Shown here one piece after another: positions 34,825-45,623 of a DNA stretch of 64,000 bases (position 1 is its first letter; every line of letters begins with the position of its first letter). The stretch covers positions 496,001 through 560,000 of the forward strand of contig JAFBJZ010000607.1 of the NCBI GenBank assembly GCA_016785225.1. The letters are read 5' to 3'. Origin of the DNA: Psettodes erumei. Taxonomy: Eukaryota; Chordata; Actinopteri; Pleuronectiformes; Psettodidae. The position numbers were made by a program, and so were the translations under genes. A model generated the notes under the pieces. It was not told where the DNA came from and ran no database searches. It saw only the letters and a list, made by a program, of their open reading frames with translations.

Positions 34825-37800
34825 ATGTCGACTTCGTCTGTGTCAAAGGTAATGTAGTCTTCTGACGTTACGGTGAGGCGAACGTTTTTCACGTCCAAGT
34901 TTTGCTTTGTTTATTATCGGATTAAACACTGTCGGTATCTTTCGGTCACTGGCATTTCAGGGCTGTTTTGTGTTCAAGCCAAATGCTAAGAAGAGAAAGA
35001 TGCTCAGCTTGGGTGAGTCAAAGTCACATTTACAAGAAAGCGTCCGCGTTGAGTTCAGGGTCATGAGGTGTCGTATGACAACACGCTGTCTGCCGGTTCT
35101 CAGAGGACTACTTCACTGACGGCTGTGAAGGTGCCGAAAACAATGGGGTGCGATTCAAGCTCTGTCAGGATCTGTGGGACAGAATCAAAACGGACGCACA
35201 GGTAAATACATACAGCAGCTCCTCGCTTGTAACAGAAGTTTAAATGAATAGTTGTACACTATACATGTATATTGCGCTTTTTCAGACTTTAGGCATGCTT
35301 TTCCTGATCCTAGATACCGGTTTAAAGCAGGATAAATGATATAAGGTCAAAGTAGGGCCGCATTATGTTACTAAAATAGTCAGATTTAGTTTAACACACA
35401 TTGGTCGACAGTGTCGGGATGAATGAATTTAAAATCCTCAACTCTGTCTCAAACCATGTTTGTTTTACAAGGATGTGAATTTTACTGTGATGGCACAATC
35501 CCTTTAACGCATTCTTTTTTAAAAAAATTCTGCATGTAAGGTTTTACAGGATGAACTCAACAGGAAAATCCTGGACAGCTTGCTGGACTTAACCAGAAAG
35601 TGCTCTTCCACGCGTCAACACAGCGACTGGGCATCGCAGATGAAAGCCAGTGAGATTCCCACAGCTGCTCTCGTCCTTGGTGTGTTCAGGGGATCACACA
35701 TTTCCCCCTCCCGTTGTTTTCATCGGTCTTGTGCCGTCCCGTCTTTAAAGTATGATCTGATGTAGTTTAACGCATTTTGTCTGCCTCTGCTTTTCCTACA
35801 ATGTCGTCCATAGGTGTGAATGTCCCGGACCATGACATGACCTTCCAGAGTCTGTCTGACATGCTTCAGCAGTCTGTCACTCCTCACGTGGTCTCAGTGC
35901 AGGCCAAAGAGTGTGGAGGTGAGGGACTTTGATTTGGATGAAACATGGTCTGTTTGCATCATCAATATGTATGTATGTATCATGTCATTACACCCATAAC
36001 AGTTCAGGTGTATATTTCTGCTTCATCATTTCAGCACTGAAGCATTTGATGAAGAGGGTGCTGGAGAGGTTAATGGGTACAGTTGTGGATGATGATGATG
36101 ATGAGGAGGAGGCAGAGGCTGAGCAGAGTAGTACTCAGCTCCACAAGAGCGTGCACTGCTCGCTCAGTACACTCTGCGACTGGTACCATTCAAAAACAAG
36201 GGTGAGACCACAGAGCATAGCTAGCATACATGCTTTTGCATTTTTCAGTTTGCTGAATTATCCCCGTATTTCAGAAATTTGGCACTGGCACCCCTGGAAA
36301 AAAGCGCAGTTCTCCGGTCAAGGATGAGCAAGCTCAGCCTCCCGTTGTAATTATTTTCAAAGATTTGGAGGCTTTCAATCCAAGAGTTCTTCAAGATTTC
36401 ATACTCATCTGCAGGTAACGTTTCAATGTTATTTTAGTAGTGCACCAGCCTGCACACACATAATGACAATTACATCATTGTCAAAGATTGTGGCTTTGTT
36501 AAGGTCTGAAATGGGTCGACTTTCATAGCCACCCCCACGCCTAAACTGGTGTTATCCTCAGTGGCTGTCTGAGGAAACGTCGATCCATCACCTTTTTCGA
36601 AATATATCTGGCCAAAACAGCACCTCTGTTGACTCTGTTCTGCAGCCTGTACATTGATCGCCTTCCGCTGACGTTCATCTTCGGCATCGCCACGTCGCCC
36701 AGCACCATCCAACACATGCTGCCTCACTCCGTGTCCTCCCTGCTGTGCATCGAGCTCTTTCAGTCCCTGTCCTGCACCCAGCACCTGGCCACAGTCATGG
36801 ACAAGGTAGTTTCACAGCTGGCGCGCAGCACAAAAGAAATGACGTTCAAGGAGGAAATCCAGGGGACGTCACATTTTATTTCATTTTTGCGGAGATATTT
36901 TAAATTTTTTAATTCATGATGCGCAAATCAACTTTGCTATTGTTTTTCAGTTGCTGAGTATTTTATAAGATTTATAATGACTATTAAGCAGCCAAATTCT
37001 AAACTATGCAGCATTTATAGAAGGTCAAATTGGCTTTGTATTGTTGATCACAGAGGCTCATGTTTTGCAGCATGTCCTTGAAATAAACAGGCAATGAATA
37101 AATCAATAACACAATGACCTGCACCACATAGTGTAATCCATAACAGCCCCGTTCCCTTTTGTTAAAGTATGGGTCACGAAAGCATTGGTTCAACACTATT
37201 TATGAAACTGCACATATTTTTTAAATTTAGTCGCTGTCTACTGCAAATTATATTCTTTATTGTGTCCAGCAGGACGTGCCATTACTAAAATGTTGTAATA
37301 AATCAAATTTGTGAAGAGACTATTCAATGTAATTTTTTAAAAGGATGGAAGTTAATTGTATTTTTTTTTTTTCTGTCTTGTCTGTGTTTTCAGTTGATCC
37401 TGACGCCTCAGTTCCCCTTCAAGCTCAATGGTAAAGTGATGCAGGTGCTGATCAGCATCTTCCTCTACCACGATTTCTCAGTGAGGAACTTCATCAAGGG
37501 CGTTCAGGTAAAGAGCAGCTCCCGGACGCATTACGCCCTGTCCCAATCACATGTGCGTGTGTGTCATGAAAAAAAATACTCACTCTGACTTTGTGCAGCT
37601 GGCGCTGCTGGAGCACTTTCACACCCAGCCCCTCAGCGTCTTGTGCTGCAAGAAGAAGGAGGCTCTGCATAATGTGATGCAGCTCAGTCGGCCCGACCTG
37701 GAGAGGATCCGGCAGCTGCCGTCATTTAAGAGGTTACACGCACAATTTGCTTTTCCATCTGTGTTCACTGACTTATTTGCTACCTAAATCATCACACATT

Positions 37801-40595
37801 CAAGTAGAGTTTAAGAAAATATATAGCTGCACAGTTAAATGTTCCATTTGATTTGTCAGCAAGTAACACTGTCACTTTAAATTCTGCTGCGAGTGTGTTT
37901 TCTTTTTTGAATACAAAATTAAACCTTTAAACGTGGTCTGACTTCAGTCTCTTTTTTCCCCAGGTATGTGGACAAACAAGAACATCAGGAACAGGCCAAT
38001 CTGTTGAAGGATGATGCTCATCTAAAGGTACATTCTGCGTTTTATCTCTACTCTGGCCAATAATAAAGCACATACTGTATCTGGACACAATCTAATACTT
38101 CAGCTTATTATCTCTGTTTTCAGGAGGTGTGTAAGAGGCTCATAAAGGACCTTCACAAGTACCACAAGAACTATTATCCAGCCCTGAGGTGCCTCCACAC
38201 TCTGACCTCATCGTTACCTCGGTACCCCCTCGGAAAACAGGCAAGAACGCTCTGCTCTGTCTAAACAACGCAGCATTTCCAACACAGCAGTCTTTGCTGG
38301 CTTTCCTTTTTTTGATTGCTGAAGCACTGATGTTTCGTCTGCCTTAATGTGACACTGAAGTCGTCTGTGCGCTACAGATCAGGGAGCTGCATTTAATATG
38401 CCTTGAGAAGAACGTGTGGGAGAGTGAGGATTACCAGTCAGCAATGAAGCTTCTGAAGTAAGCCTTGATACTTCATCTGTGTGCTCACAAGTGGTACAAA
38501 GAAACACTCACTGGTCTTAAAAAACGACAAACTGTGGGCAGTTCAAACCCTGCCTACTGTTTTAAGACAGTCATTAAGTCCTCTGCCTTTGACTTATTGT
38601 GTTCATTGCACCTCCTGGTGGCCAGTCAGCTGTTCTATACAGTGAAATCGTATTGTTTTTGTTTCCCGTGCAGAATCTCCCCCGAACAAACCAAATATCA
38701 GTCCAATATCCACCCAGTCTGAAGTTAGCCACTTCAGGTGCTGCTGTTGTAAACGTCCTGTGGATTTCCCCTCCAGGATGCTGGCGAAAGACGAGCTGAT
38801 CACGCTGCTCCAGAGGTGTGCAGAGATCCTGCAGCCTGTCAAGTCAAAGAAGATGAAGAGCGCTCTCATCCAGCTGGAGGAGCTGCTCGGCAAATTGAAG
38901 CAGTTGGACTGTAAGGAGTGAAAACTTGGTTTATAGATTCCCCTCCATTTAATGTTCACTTATAGGATAGTCCCTTTTCTTGGACAGTTACTGAAGTTAG
39001 TGGAACAGGCAGTGGACATGTAATGACTCCTCTTCCCTCTTTGCAAAATGCTGCTGTTTTTTGTCTTGTTCTTAACAGCTGCAGTCGTTGAAGCTGCCTC
39101 CACTTTAGATGAGAGCTTCACCTCTCCAGTGAAAAACCTTCACAAGAAAACAGATCTCTTCCAGCTGCAGAAGGTAAGGCGCCAGTATGTTTGAGAGGAC
39201 ATATTGACTTTATTTGGTTTCCCTCAACACATTCGCCGCTTTACTGACGTATTCATATACTCTGATACGTGAGATGCATACTGACATGCATTCCAGACGC
39301 TGCTGGAGATGAACGAGTCTCGCAGATCCAAGAGACTGAGTCCGTTTGAAGTCCTGCGAAACGAAGCCCTCGAGTTCATTGATGGCTTGGTGAGGTAAAA
39401 CAGATTATACTTTCTTGCGCCGCTGAAAGAGGGATGAATTTAATACTTTGGAATAAATAATAAATATTGCAGAAACGCTCAGTCAGCTCACGTCTCTCTC
39501 CCACCCAGGAGTCACCTGTGTCCCCCAGAGTCTCAGACGCTGAATGAGGTCTGCTACTACAGCTCGTCTGCCGCCGTGAGACGCCACCTCAACGCTACAC
39601 CTCGCACCTCCATTCAGGCTGCTCTCAGCAGCCCCTACTATTATCTTCAGGTACAACGGTCTCATTTCAGAGATTGTAACTATCTCAACAAGAAGAGGGA
39701 GTGGGCGTTTCCCATGCTCAAAATAATGTTATGGACTTTGTTGGACTTTCCTTTCAGAACGAGAGCCTAAAGACTGAGGACGGGTCCGTCTCTAACGCCG
39801 CTCCCGACATCTGCATCGCGTACAAGCTCCATCTGGAGTGCGGCAGGCTGATCAACCTCTACGACTGGCTAGAAGTGCGTTTGTTCTCTTTAAATGCGAA
39901 AGCACGACCTTTTAACTTTGCCGTTGTTTTTCCTACAGACGAGACGTTATTGATCCTGGCAATCGGCGTGTCGCGTTATTGATCTGAAGATCAAATATTG
40001 CCTCAGGGCGGACTGGACAAATACGCGAGTGAAAACTTGTTTTGTTTTTTTTGTGTTCTCAGGCGTACGCCACTGTGGTTTCTGCAGCTGAGGGGAACGA
40101 TCCAGACAACTTCGGGAAAGTGGATGAAGTCAAACAGTATCCTTTATCTATGGTCATGTTTTTCCCATCATGCTTCCCCAGTTTTAATACTTGCCTAATG
40201 TTTATTTCTGTGGGTGATTTCCACCGAAGATTTAAAAACAAAACCCAGTAGTTGAGAATCTTGTCAAGCAGGCACAAGCTGCTTTTGATAGTGATGAAAA
40301 TCTGACAGCAGACAGGCACTCACGTAATTGTCACGGGACCGTATTTGCTCCAGGAGCACAGCAACACACACCAGTTCCTACGCTGACAGAAGTTACTGGC
40401 CACACAAGATGTCAAGTGCAGCAGTTTTCACTTTCGGATAGTCTTGTCCACACGTGTTGAGAAATTGGGTTCCTCAGCTCGGCCCCTAGTGCCCGTTTCA
40501 TCCGAGCCGTTTCCGAGCTGGAGTTTCTGGGCTTCATCAAGTCCACCAGACAGAAGACGGACCACGTGGCTCGACTCACTTGGGGCGGCTGCTGA
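34825..40595 (+). CDS. orc3: Origin recognition complex subunit 3
   Basis: Exons: 34825-34848, 34961-35012, 35104-35201, 35550-35679, 35814-35918, 36035-36201, 36275-36414, 36646-36805, 37394-37507, 37599-37732, 37964-38027, 38124-38240, 38378-38457, 38777-38910, 39079-39173, 39297-39394, 39509-39650, 39758-39874, 40063-40136, 40490-40595. They give 716 aa (human 711). The protein matches ORC3 throughout: MSTSSVSKGCFVFKPN start, EIPTAALVLGVNVPDHD, IFGIATSP, CIELFQSLSC, FLYHDFSV, PDICIAYKLHLEC, and the end KTDHVARLTWGGC. The family has an AAA+-like fold without a functional ATPase, an insertion, and a winged helix. It forms the ORC2-ORC3 part of the six-subunit complex that loads MCM at origins. 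An acidic run (VDDDDDEEEAEAE) near residue 155 is fish-like. The intron after 38240 starts with GC, and the donor after 40136 (GTATCC) is weak. Convergent with akirin2. Confidence 0.96.
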
Positions 40596-40693
40596 CTGGT
40601 CGAGAAAGAAAAGATCCGCACATCTGCGGAGAATGTCTCCTTTCACCGTAGCACTCGCCAGGTGTGGATTTATATTTTGTACTATTTCCTTCT

Positions 40694-40699
40694 AATAAA
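40694..40699 (+). terminator. orc3: orc3 poly(A) signal AATAAA
   Basis: AATAAA about 100 nt after the orc3 stop. Confidence 0.75.
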
Positions 40700-41182
40700 A
40701 AACATGAGGTCAATGCCTGGCAGTCACTGTGACATACATGCATATTTATATTTATAGCTGTGCATTTGATAAAACACATACAGGTTATGTCATTTATTTA
40801 TAATGTTAAGTCAAACTAAGTCAGGCACTGGGTGGTCCAAAAAAAAAAAAGGGTGTGTAGTTGTTCGGTCTGATCTGAAGTGTCTCTGGGAAATCTGAAC
40901 TAGTTTACTCCATGCACAGCTTAGATACATATGCATAGTGTAGTTAGGCAAAAAACAAACCAATGATTTTTTTTTGCTGCACTTTTTTAGGAAAGTGCAG
41001 TGATTAAATATTATCAGGGTGGACAAGCTTTGCAGGAGTCATCAGGTTTGGGGCAATCAATCACCAAGTCCCATCTTAAAGAAAAACTTCTAACTGCACT
41101 GCACAAAAGAAAATGGATTTCTTGATAAATCTCTCATAAAAGGCCTGCATGCACCAAAGCAATTCTGAACTCTTAAAAGATT
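40700..41182. other. Convergent spacer orc3-akirin2
   Basis: About 480 bp between the two poly(A) signals. AT-rich with A-runs, no gene seen. Confidence 0.6.
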
Positions 41183-41188
41183 TTTATT
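41183..41188 (-). terminator. akirin2: akirin2 poly(A) signal AATAAA
   Basis: AATAAA on the minus strand, about 600 nt after the akirin2 stop. The 3'UTR between holds a (TTTC)n tract at 41708-41729. Confidence 0.6.
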
Positions 41189-41707
41189 GTTTTTTTTTCC
41201 CCAATAAGTACATTGGTTTCAAAGTGATACCAGCAGAACAAAAATCAAAATAAATAAAACACTGGTAGGGAGTAAAATAAAAACAAAACAAACCAAATTA
41301 GCCCACGTTATGCTCAATTTAAAAAGCAATGAACAGAGGACAAACTGTACACATACTGTACTCTCTCTGTTCACGTCCTTTCAGATTGACCAGCAAACCT
41401 TGTTTAAAACATTTAATGCTGCTTCATCGTATTTACATGTGACAAACGGAAACGAGTGACAAAGCCTGGAATGCTGGGAATCATTACAAAAGTGATATAA
41501 CTGTAGATACACATACAGCAGGAGGAACATAGGCCACTGGTAGAGATAGGGTCCATTCATTTACATTAGGACCTAGTTGCTTACAACAGAGTGGTAACAA
41601 CTGACAACAGCTTCATATAAACCTTTGCCCAAAGACAGAAATATGGCACAGTAAGAAAAGTTTCATTTAAACTAGCTAAACTGAATCTCTTACAATAATG
41701 AGCTTTT

Positions 41708-41729
41708 TTTCTTTCTTTCTTTCTTTCTT
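41708..41729. repeat. (TTTC)n microsatellite
   Basis: Five tandem CTTT units in the akirin2 3'UTR. A separate A17 homopolymer lies at 41854-41870 in the last akirin2 intron. Confidence 0.85.
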
Positions 41730-41791
41730 GAGATATCACATGATAGCTTGCAGCAAGAGAAGGCCGTCTTCTAGACATTTCTGTGCCACAC

Positions 41792-43522
41792 TCAGGAAAC
41801 ATCTGGAGGAGAGAGAGATGAAATAAAATACAGAAACCAGACTTGTTGCCTTTAAAAAAAAAAAAAAAAACTTCAAAAGGCGGAGCCCAAACTGAGATCC
41901 AAGACTATCTCATGTAAAGTATGTCCACGAAACAGGAATGTGGGAATAATTCAGGATGAAAGTGACGGTACTCACAGCTCGCAGGTTGCTCCCCGAATCG
42001 TCGCATTAACTGGTCATGTGTGAACTTCACAAAGGTGTCATATTGTTCTGAAATGTGCAGGAAGACAAAGTTAGCGCTACGTCACGACAGATACGTTAAG
42101 ACTTTCAGACGGCTTCTGTTTTTGGACTATGTGGACAATCTTTTCTTTTTCCCCCCCAGAGACTTGTCTTTGATCTGTAGGCCAGATCACCCATCACACC
42201 AATTGTACAACAACGTTGGGAATCAATCGATCCCCGTTATAACTAAGTTTGTGTGGTAAAAGAAAGCGCGTGATTTCGCCATTAACCATAGTTTGACACA
42301 ACAGAGTCTCCTCTTAAATTAGCTACTGCCACATAACATACAGTATCGGGCCTCTGTGTGCTAGTGCTCACTTAACTGTTAACTCAATACATTTTTAAAT
42401 TAGAAAAAAACATATTATTTGACTTGGATAATTTGGACATTTGTCACTATTGTTTTCACTTTTATACCACAAATCATGAATTCAGTATCCCTAAATTTTT
42501 GACTCTGTCCAAACATTTCATATTCCCCCTCCTGAGAGTATGAGTAGGTGCAGAGGAAAGAGGAAGTGCCCCCCTCTATTATTGTCTTTCACCTTTTTGT
42601 AGTATTCATGTACTAAGTTATGAGGAAGTAAAAGTGATGATGCTAATGAAGTTTCTTTGATGCATCTGTTGTTTTTTCTGAGTCACAGGAAAATATTCTT
42701 ACTGTGTGTGCACAAACCTGCAAGTTTTGAGGTCATGGTTTCCTCGTATTCCTCCCGCACCTTCTCTTCCCTTTCTTTCAGCAGACGTTCACAGATCATT
42801 CCAACTTGTCTGAGGGTGAATAATGGCTGTTCTTTTCTAGTAGGAGAAACACCTCCAGAGGATGTTCCTGTGTAAATCAAACAAAAAAAAAAAACACTTA
42901 GGAATTCCTGAGCATGTGGTTCTCTGTGATGAACCTGAGAACACATCACTGTGGTTCTTACACAGACCATCCTATAGACAGTGTATTAAACAGCTAACCT
43001 TGCATGCTGGAAACATTCATAGTAGAAGACTGGGATGGGGACTCTGGAGAATAGCAGCACTCGGACTGTTGGTAGGCTCCATCTAGATGCTTCCTCTTTT
43101 GAATGCGTTTGTACTCCTGCTTGATGCTGTTGAGAATTTGTTCTGGAGGGACAAAAGAAAGCAACGAGGAAAAAAAGACAAAGAAGTCCATCAGCAAAGA
43201 ATGAACAGCTGCCACGTTACAGTGTCCGCTGCTCGACTTAATTGCCGAAAAGTACACTTGTCGGATTTGTTATAGTTTTGCTCAACATGTTGCTAATGGC
43301 TTTCAAATGCCTGGCTGATCACCAAGCAGGCCAACATCAGTTACCATTACCTGCACTAAGTCTGGACGACGACTCCCCAAATGGCGAGGGCTCCATTCTA
43401 AGATACTTCCTAGGGGATGAGGACGATGGGGACACGGGGATGCATCTTCGTCTTTTGGGGGAAGTGGGACTCATCAGCGGATCGAAATCCATGGTCCTCT
43501 TCAGGGTGGCTCCGCACGCCAT
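41792..43522 (-). CDS. akirin2: Akirin-2
   Basis: Exons, in transcript order: 43351-43522, 42999-43142, 42718-42867, 41976-42047, 41792-41802, giving 182 aa (human 203). It starts MACGATLKRTMDFDPLMSP, followed by the nuclear localisation signal PKRRRC and the conserved block KYLRMEPSPFGE. Then come EQILNSIKQEYKRIQKRKHL, the helical KEQPLFTLRQVGMICERLLK and the C-terminal HDQLMRRFGEQPASYVS. The human stretch of alanine-rich sequence near residue 40 is missing, as in other fish. Akirin2 is a nuclear bridging factor for NF-kB/SWI-SNF target genes. It also binds the 20S/26S proteasome for nuclear import, using the C-terminal YVS. That tail is coded by the last 11-nt coding piece alone (Y split T|AT, then V, S, stop). 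Confidence 0.95.
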
Positions 43523-44092
43523 GACTTTAGTTTGTAAAGGAAGGGTGATTGCAAAATACCGAAACAAGAGAATAATGAGGCGATTGCATTGGTTATTTCA
43601 GATAACTGCTAGCTGTGACTATTCTTTATCATGACTTGATAAATACATTGCGAATCGTTCTGCGGAGGTCAGTTTTTTTCGCTGAGGAAATACATGCTCA
43701 GCATACTGCGCAGCTGAGGCTTTAAATATTTGCTAGCGAGCTAGCATTAGCCGTGCTTGCTAGCCAATAGTCAAAAGAAAACAAAGCTAACGTTAGCTTT
43801 GGCTACCACTGGCCGGAGAGTACGTTCTGATGTACATCTGAATAAAGCTCCTTCTTACCTGTTGAGGGGGGAAATTGGTCTGTCCAACTTGGCTCACCAA
43901 CTCGTCGTCTTCTCAAAGTTGCTTCCCAAAAGTTGCAGTGACGATCCGCTAGCTGCGGGCCAACTGTCTGGTGTTAGATAGCGAAGCTAGCTAACGCAAC
44001 TTAGCTGCTTGTTTTTGATATGAGGCTGTCGGCTTCTCCGGTTCGTGACGTCGCGTGTGAAACACGCTGACAGGCATTGTGGGTTATGTAGT
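43523..44092 (-). promoter_or_regulatory. akirin2: akirin2 5'UTR and promoter, with CRE-like and ZNF143-like sites
   Basis: The plus strand at 44074-44092 reads GCATTGTGGGTTATGTAGT. This is the reverse complement of a ZNF143/THAP11-type site (ACTACA, 3-nt spacer, CCCA, then CAATGC). TGACGTCG at 44046-44053 is one base off a CRE. The region is CpG-richer than the flanks and contains the palindrome GCTAACGTTAGC (43786-43797) and several GCTAGC motifs. The transcription start is not pinned down. Confidence 0.5.
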
Positions 44093-45623
44093 GAGGCACT
44101 TAGAGATTAAAGAAAATAAAATCTAACGTCGACGTAGTTGTCCTTACCATCAGCCTAAATCTGCAGTTTGAAATTAAATTCAATTAGGCTTCATCGTACT
44201 ATTTGATGAACGACAACTCCATTCATCAGTTTAATCAGCACATGGGGAATAAGAAAGATAATGTCTCGATATTTCCACAGGAGGGCAATGTTAAACTAAA
44301 AACATAGTTAACGGTTTACTTGGCTCTTTAAACCAGTGGCTCCTGAACAGCCTAATGGGTTATGAGACTATTTTTTCTTAAATATTCTAATCTTTCGATG
44401 ATGAAAAAATTCAAGAACAAAAAGTTGACCTGCACATAACTCATACAGTACATTCTTCTCATAGCCAGTGTCCAGAAAAACATAGTCTATATTTATGCTA
44501 CAGTAATTTTTATTTTTAAAATGATTTTTCACACTTAAAACACTCAATATTTGAACCATTTAAGGCCAAAAGGTCCCCAAGTTAAACAAAGTAAGAACAC
44601 AAACTTCCTTTTTGGTTCAATTCTTCATAAGATACATCCACTGATGAGGGTTACAAGAAGACAAAAGATGAGGAACCACAGCGTGCGCACACGTGTTAAG
44701 TCACACACCTTTTAACCTTGAAAAAAATACATATCTCATGTCCAATAAATTATCTGCAGAAGCTTATGTGATGGTTTACTGATGTTACATTTTTATTGGA
44801 AAAAATATACCAAGTTGACAACAATTACCATAAAAATAGACAAATTTCATTTATTCATTGAACTCATGTCCTTTTATACACATTTTTATGGAGCACAGGG
44901 GCACAATGGATGCTTCACAGGAATATGGCAGTGGAGCTTCTCACAAAATGCTGTAACTGTAATTAGCATCTATGCAACATTTTTTAAATCACTGCTGACT
45001 TAAGTTCATTTTTGATCAAAAAGCCATTTTTTTGCAAAGTAAAGCACTTGAACAACCGCCAAAGTTCACAACAATATCACGGTATTACAAACCCATCACT
45101 AATAAGCAGTTTGCTGTCATTCAAAACCGACATTTTGCATGAAGGTAGACACAGTTTCACCTTGCAGTAATGCCACAATATTGCTATGATGTAATGTGTG
45201 AAAAACCCTATAAAGGATAACAGGAAAGTCCATATACTTCTGCCTTAAAGATGAAATCTGTATTTAAAAACCTGCACATTCAAACTATACCACAGATGAC
45301 TGAAAACTGTTGTGATGCCCTTGATAACCTGCACTGTTTTTTGATATTACAACTGAACTATTTCCTGAATGAAATAAGATCAAACTGGCATCAGACATGT
45401 ACAACCTCAAACCATTTCTCATGATCACAGTAAAGACAGAGGTGCATAATATTTGTTTAACATTACAGATTTCAGCTTTAAAGCAATAAAAACATGTCAT
45501 CAGGTCTGTTTCTAAGGTGAGATTTGGCACATTTTACAGTCACAGAGCAGTGCACTAGGAGGGTTTGGGCTATTTCACAAGATCTGCATATCACAGTTGT
45601 ACCAGATCTGAGTAGCTCATCTT
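44093..45623 (-). other. cnr1 3'UTR and akirin2-cnr1 spacer
   Basis: The downstream side of cnr1, AT-rich with no open frame of note. Candidate AATAAA on the minus strand lies at 44792-44797, which would give a 3'UTR of about 830 nt; others further left are possible. CNR1 usually has a long 3'UTR. SPACA1, found between AKIRIN2 and CNR1 in mammals, is not present. Confidence 0.45.

Noticed and set aside
40280..40310. GTGATGA followed by CTGA in the last orc3 intron, snoRNA-like at first sight
   Set aside because: Boxes are only 4 nt apart and no terminal stem forms.
44275..44286. CCACAGGAGGGC as CTCF site
   Set aside because: Two mismatches in the core; too weak to annotate.
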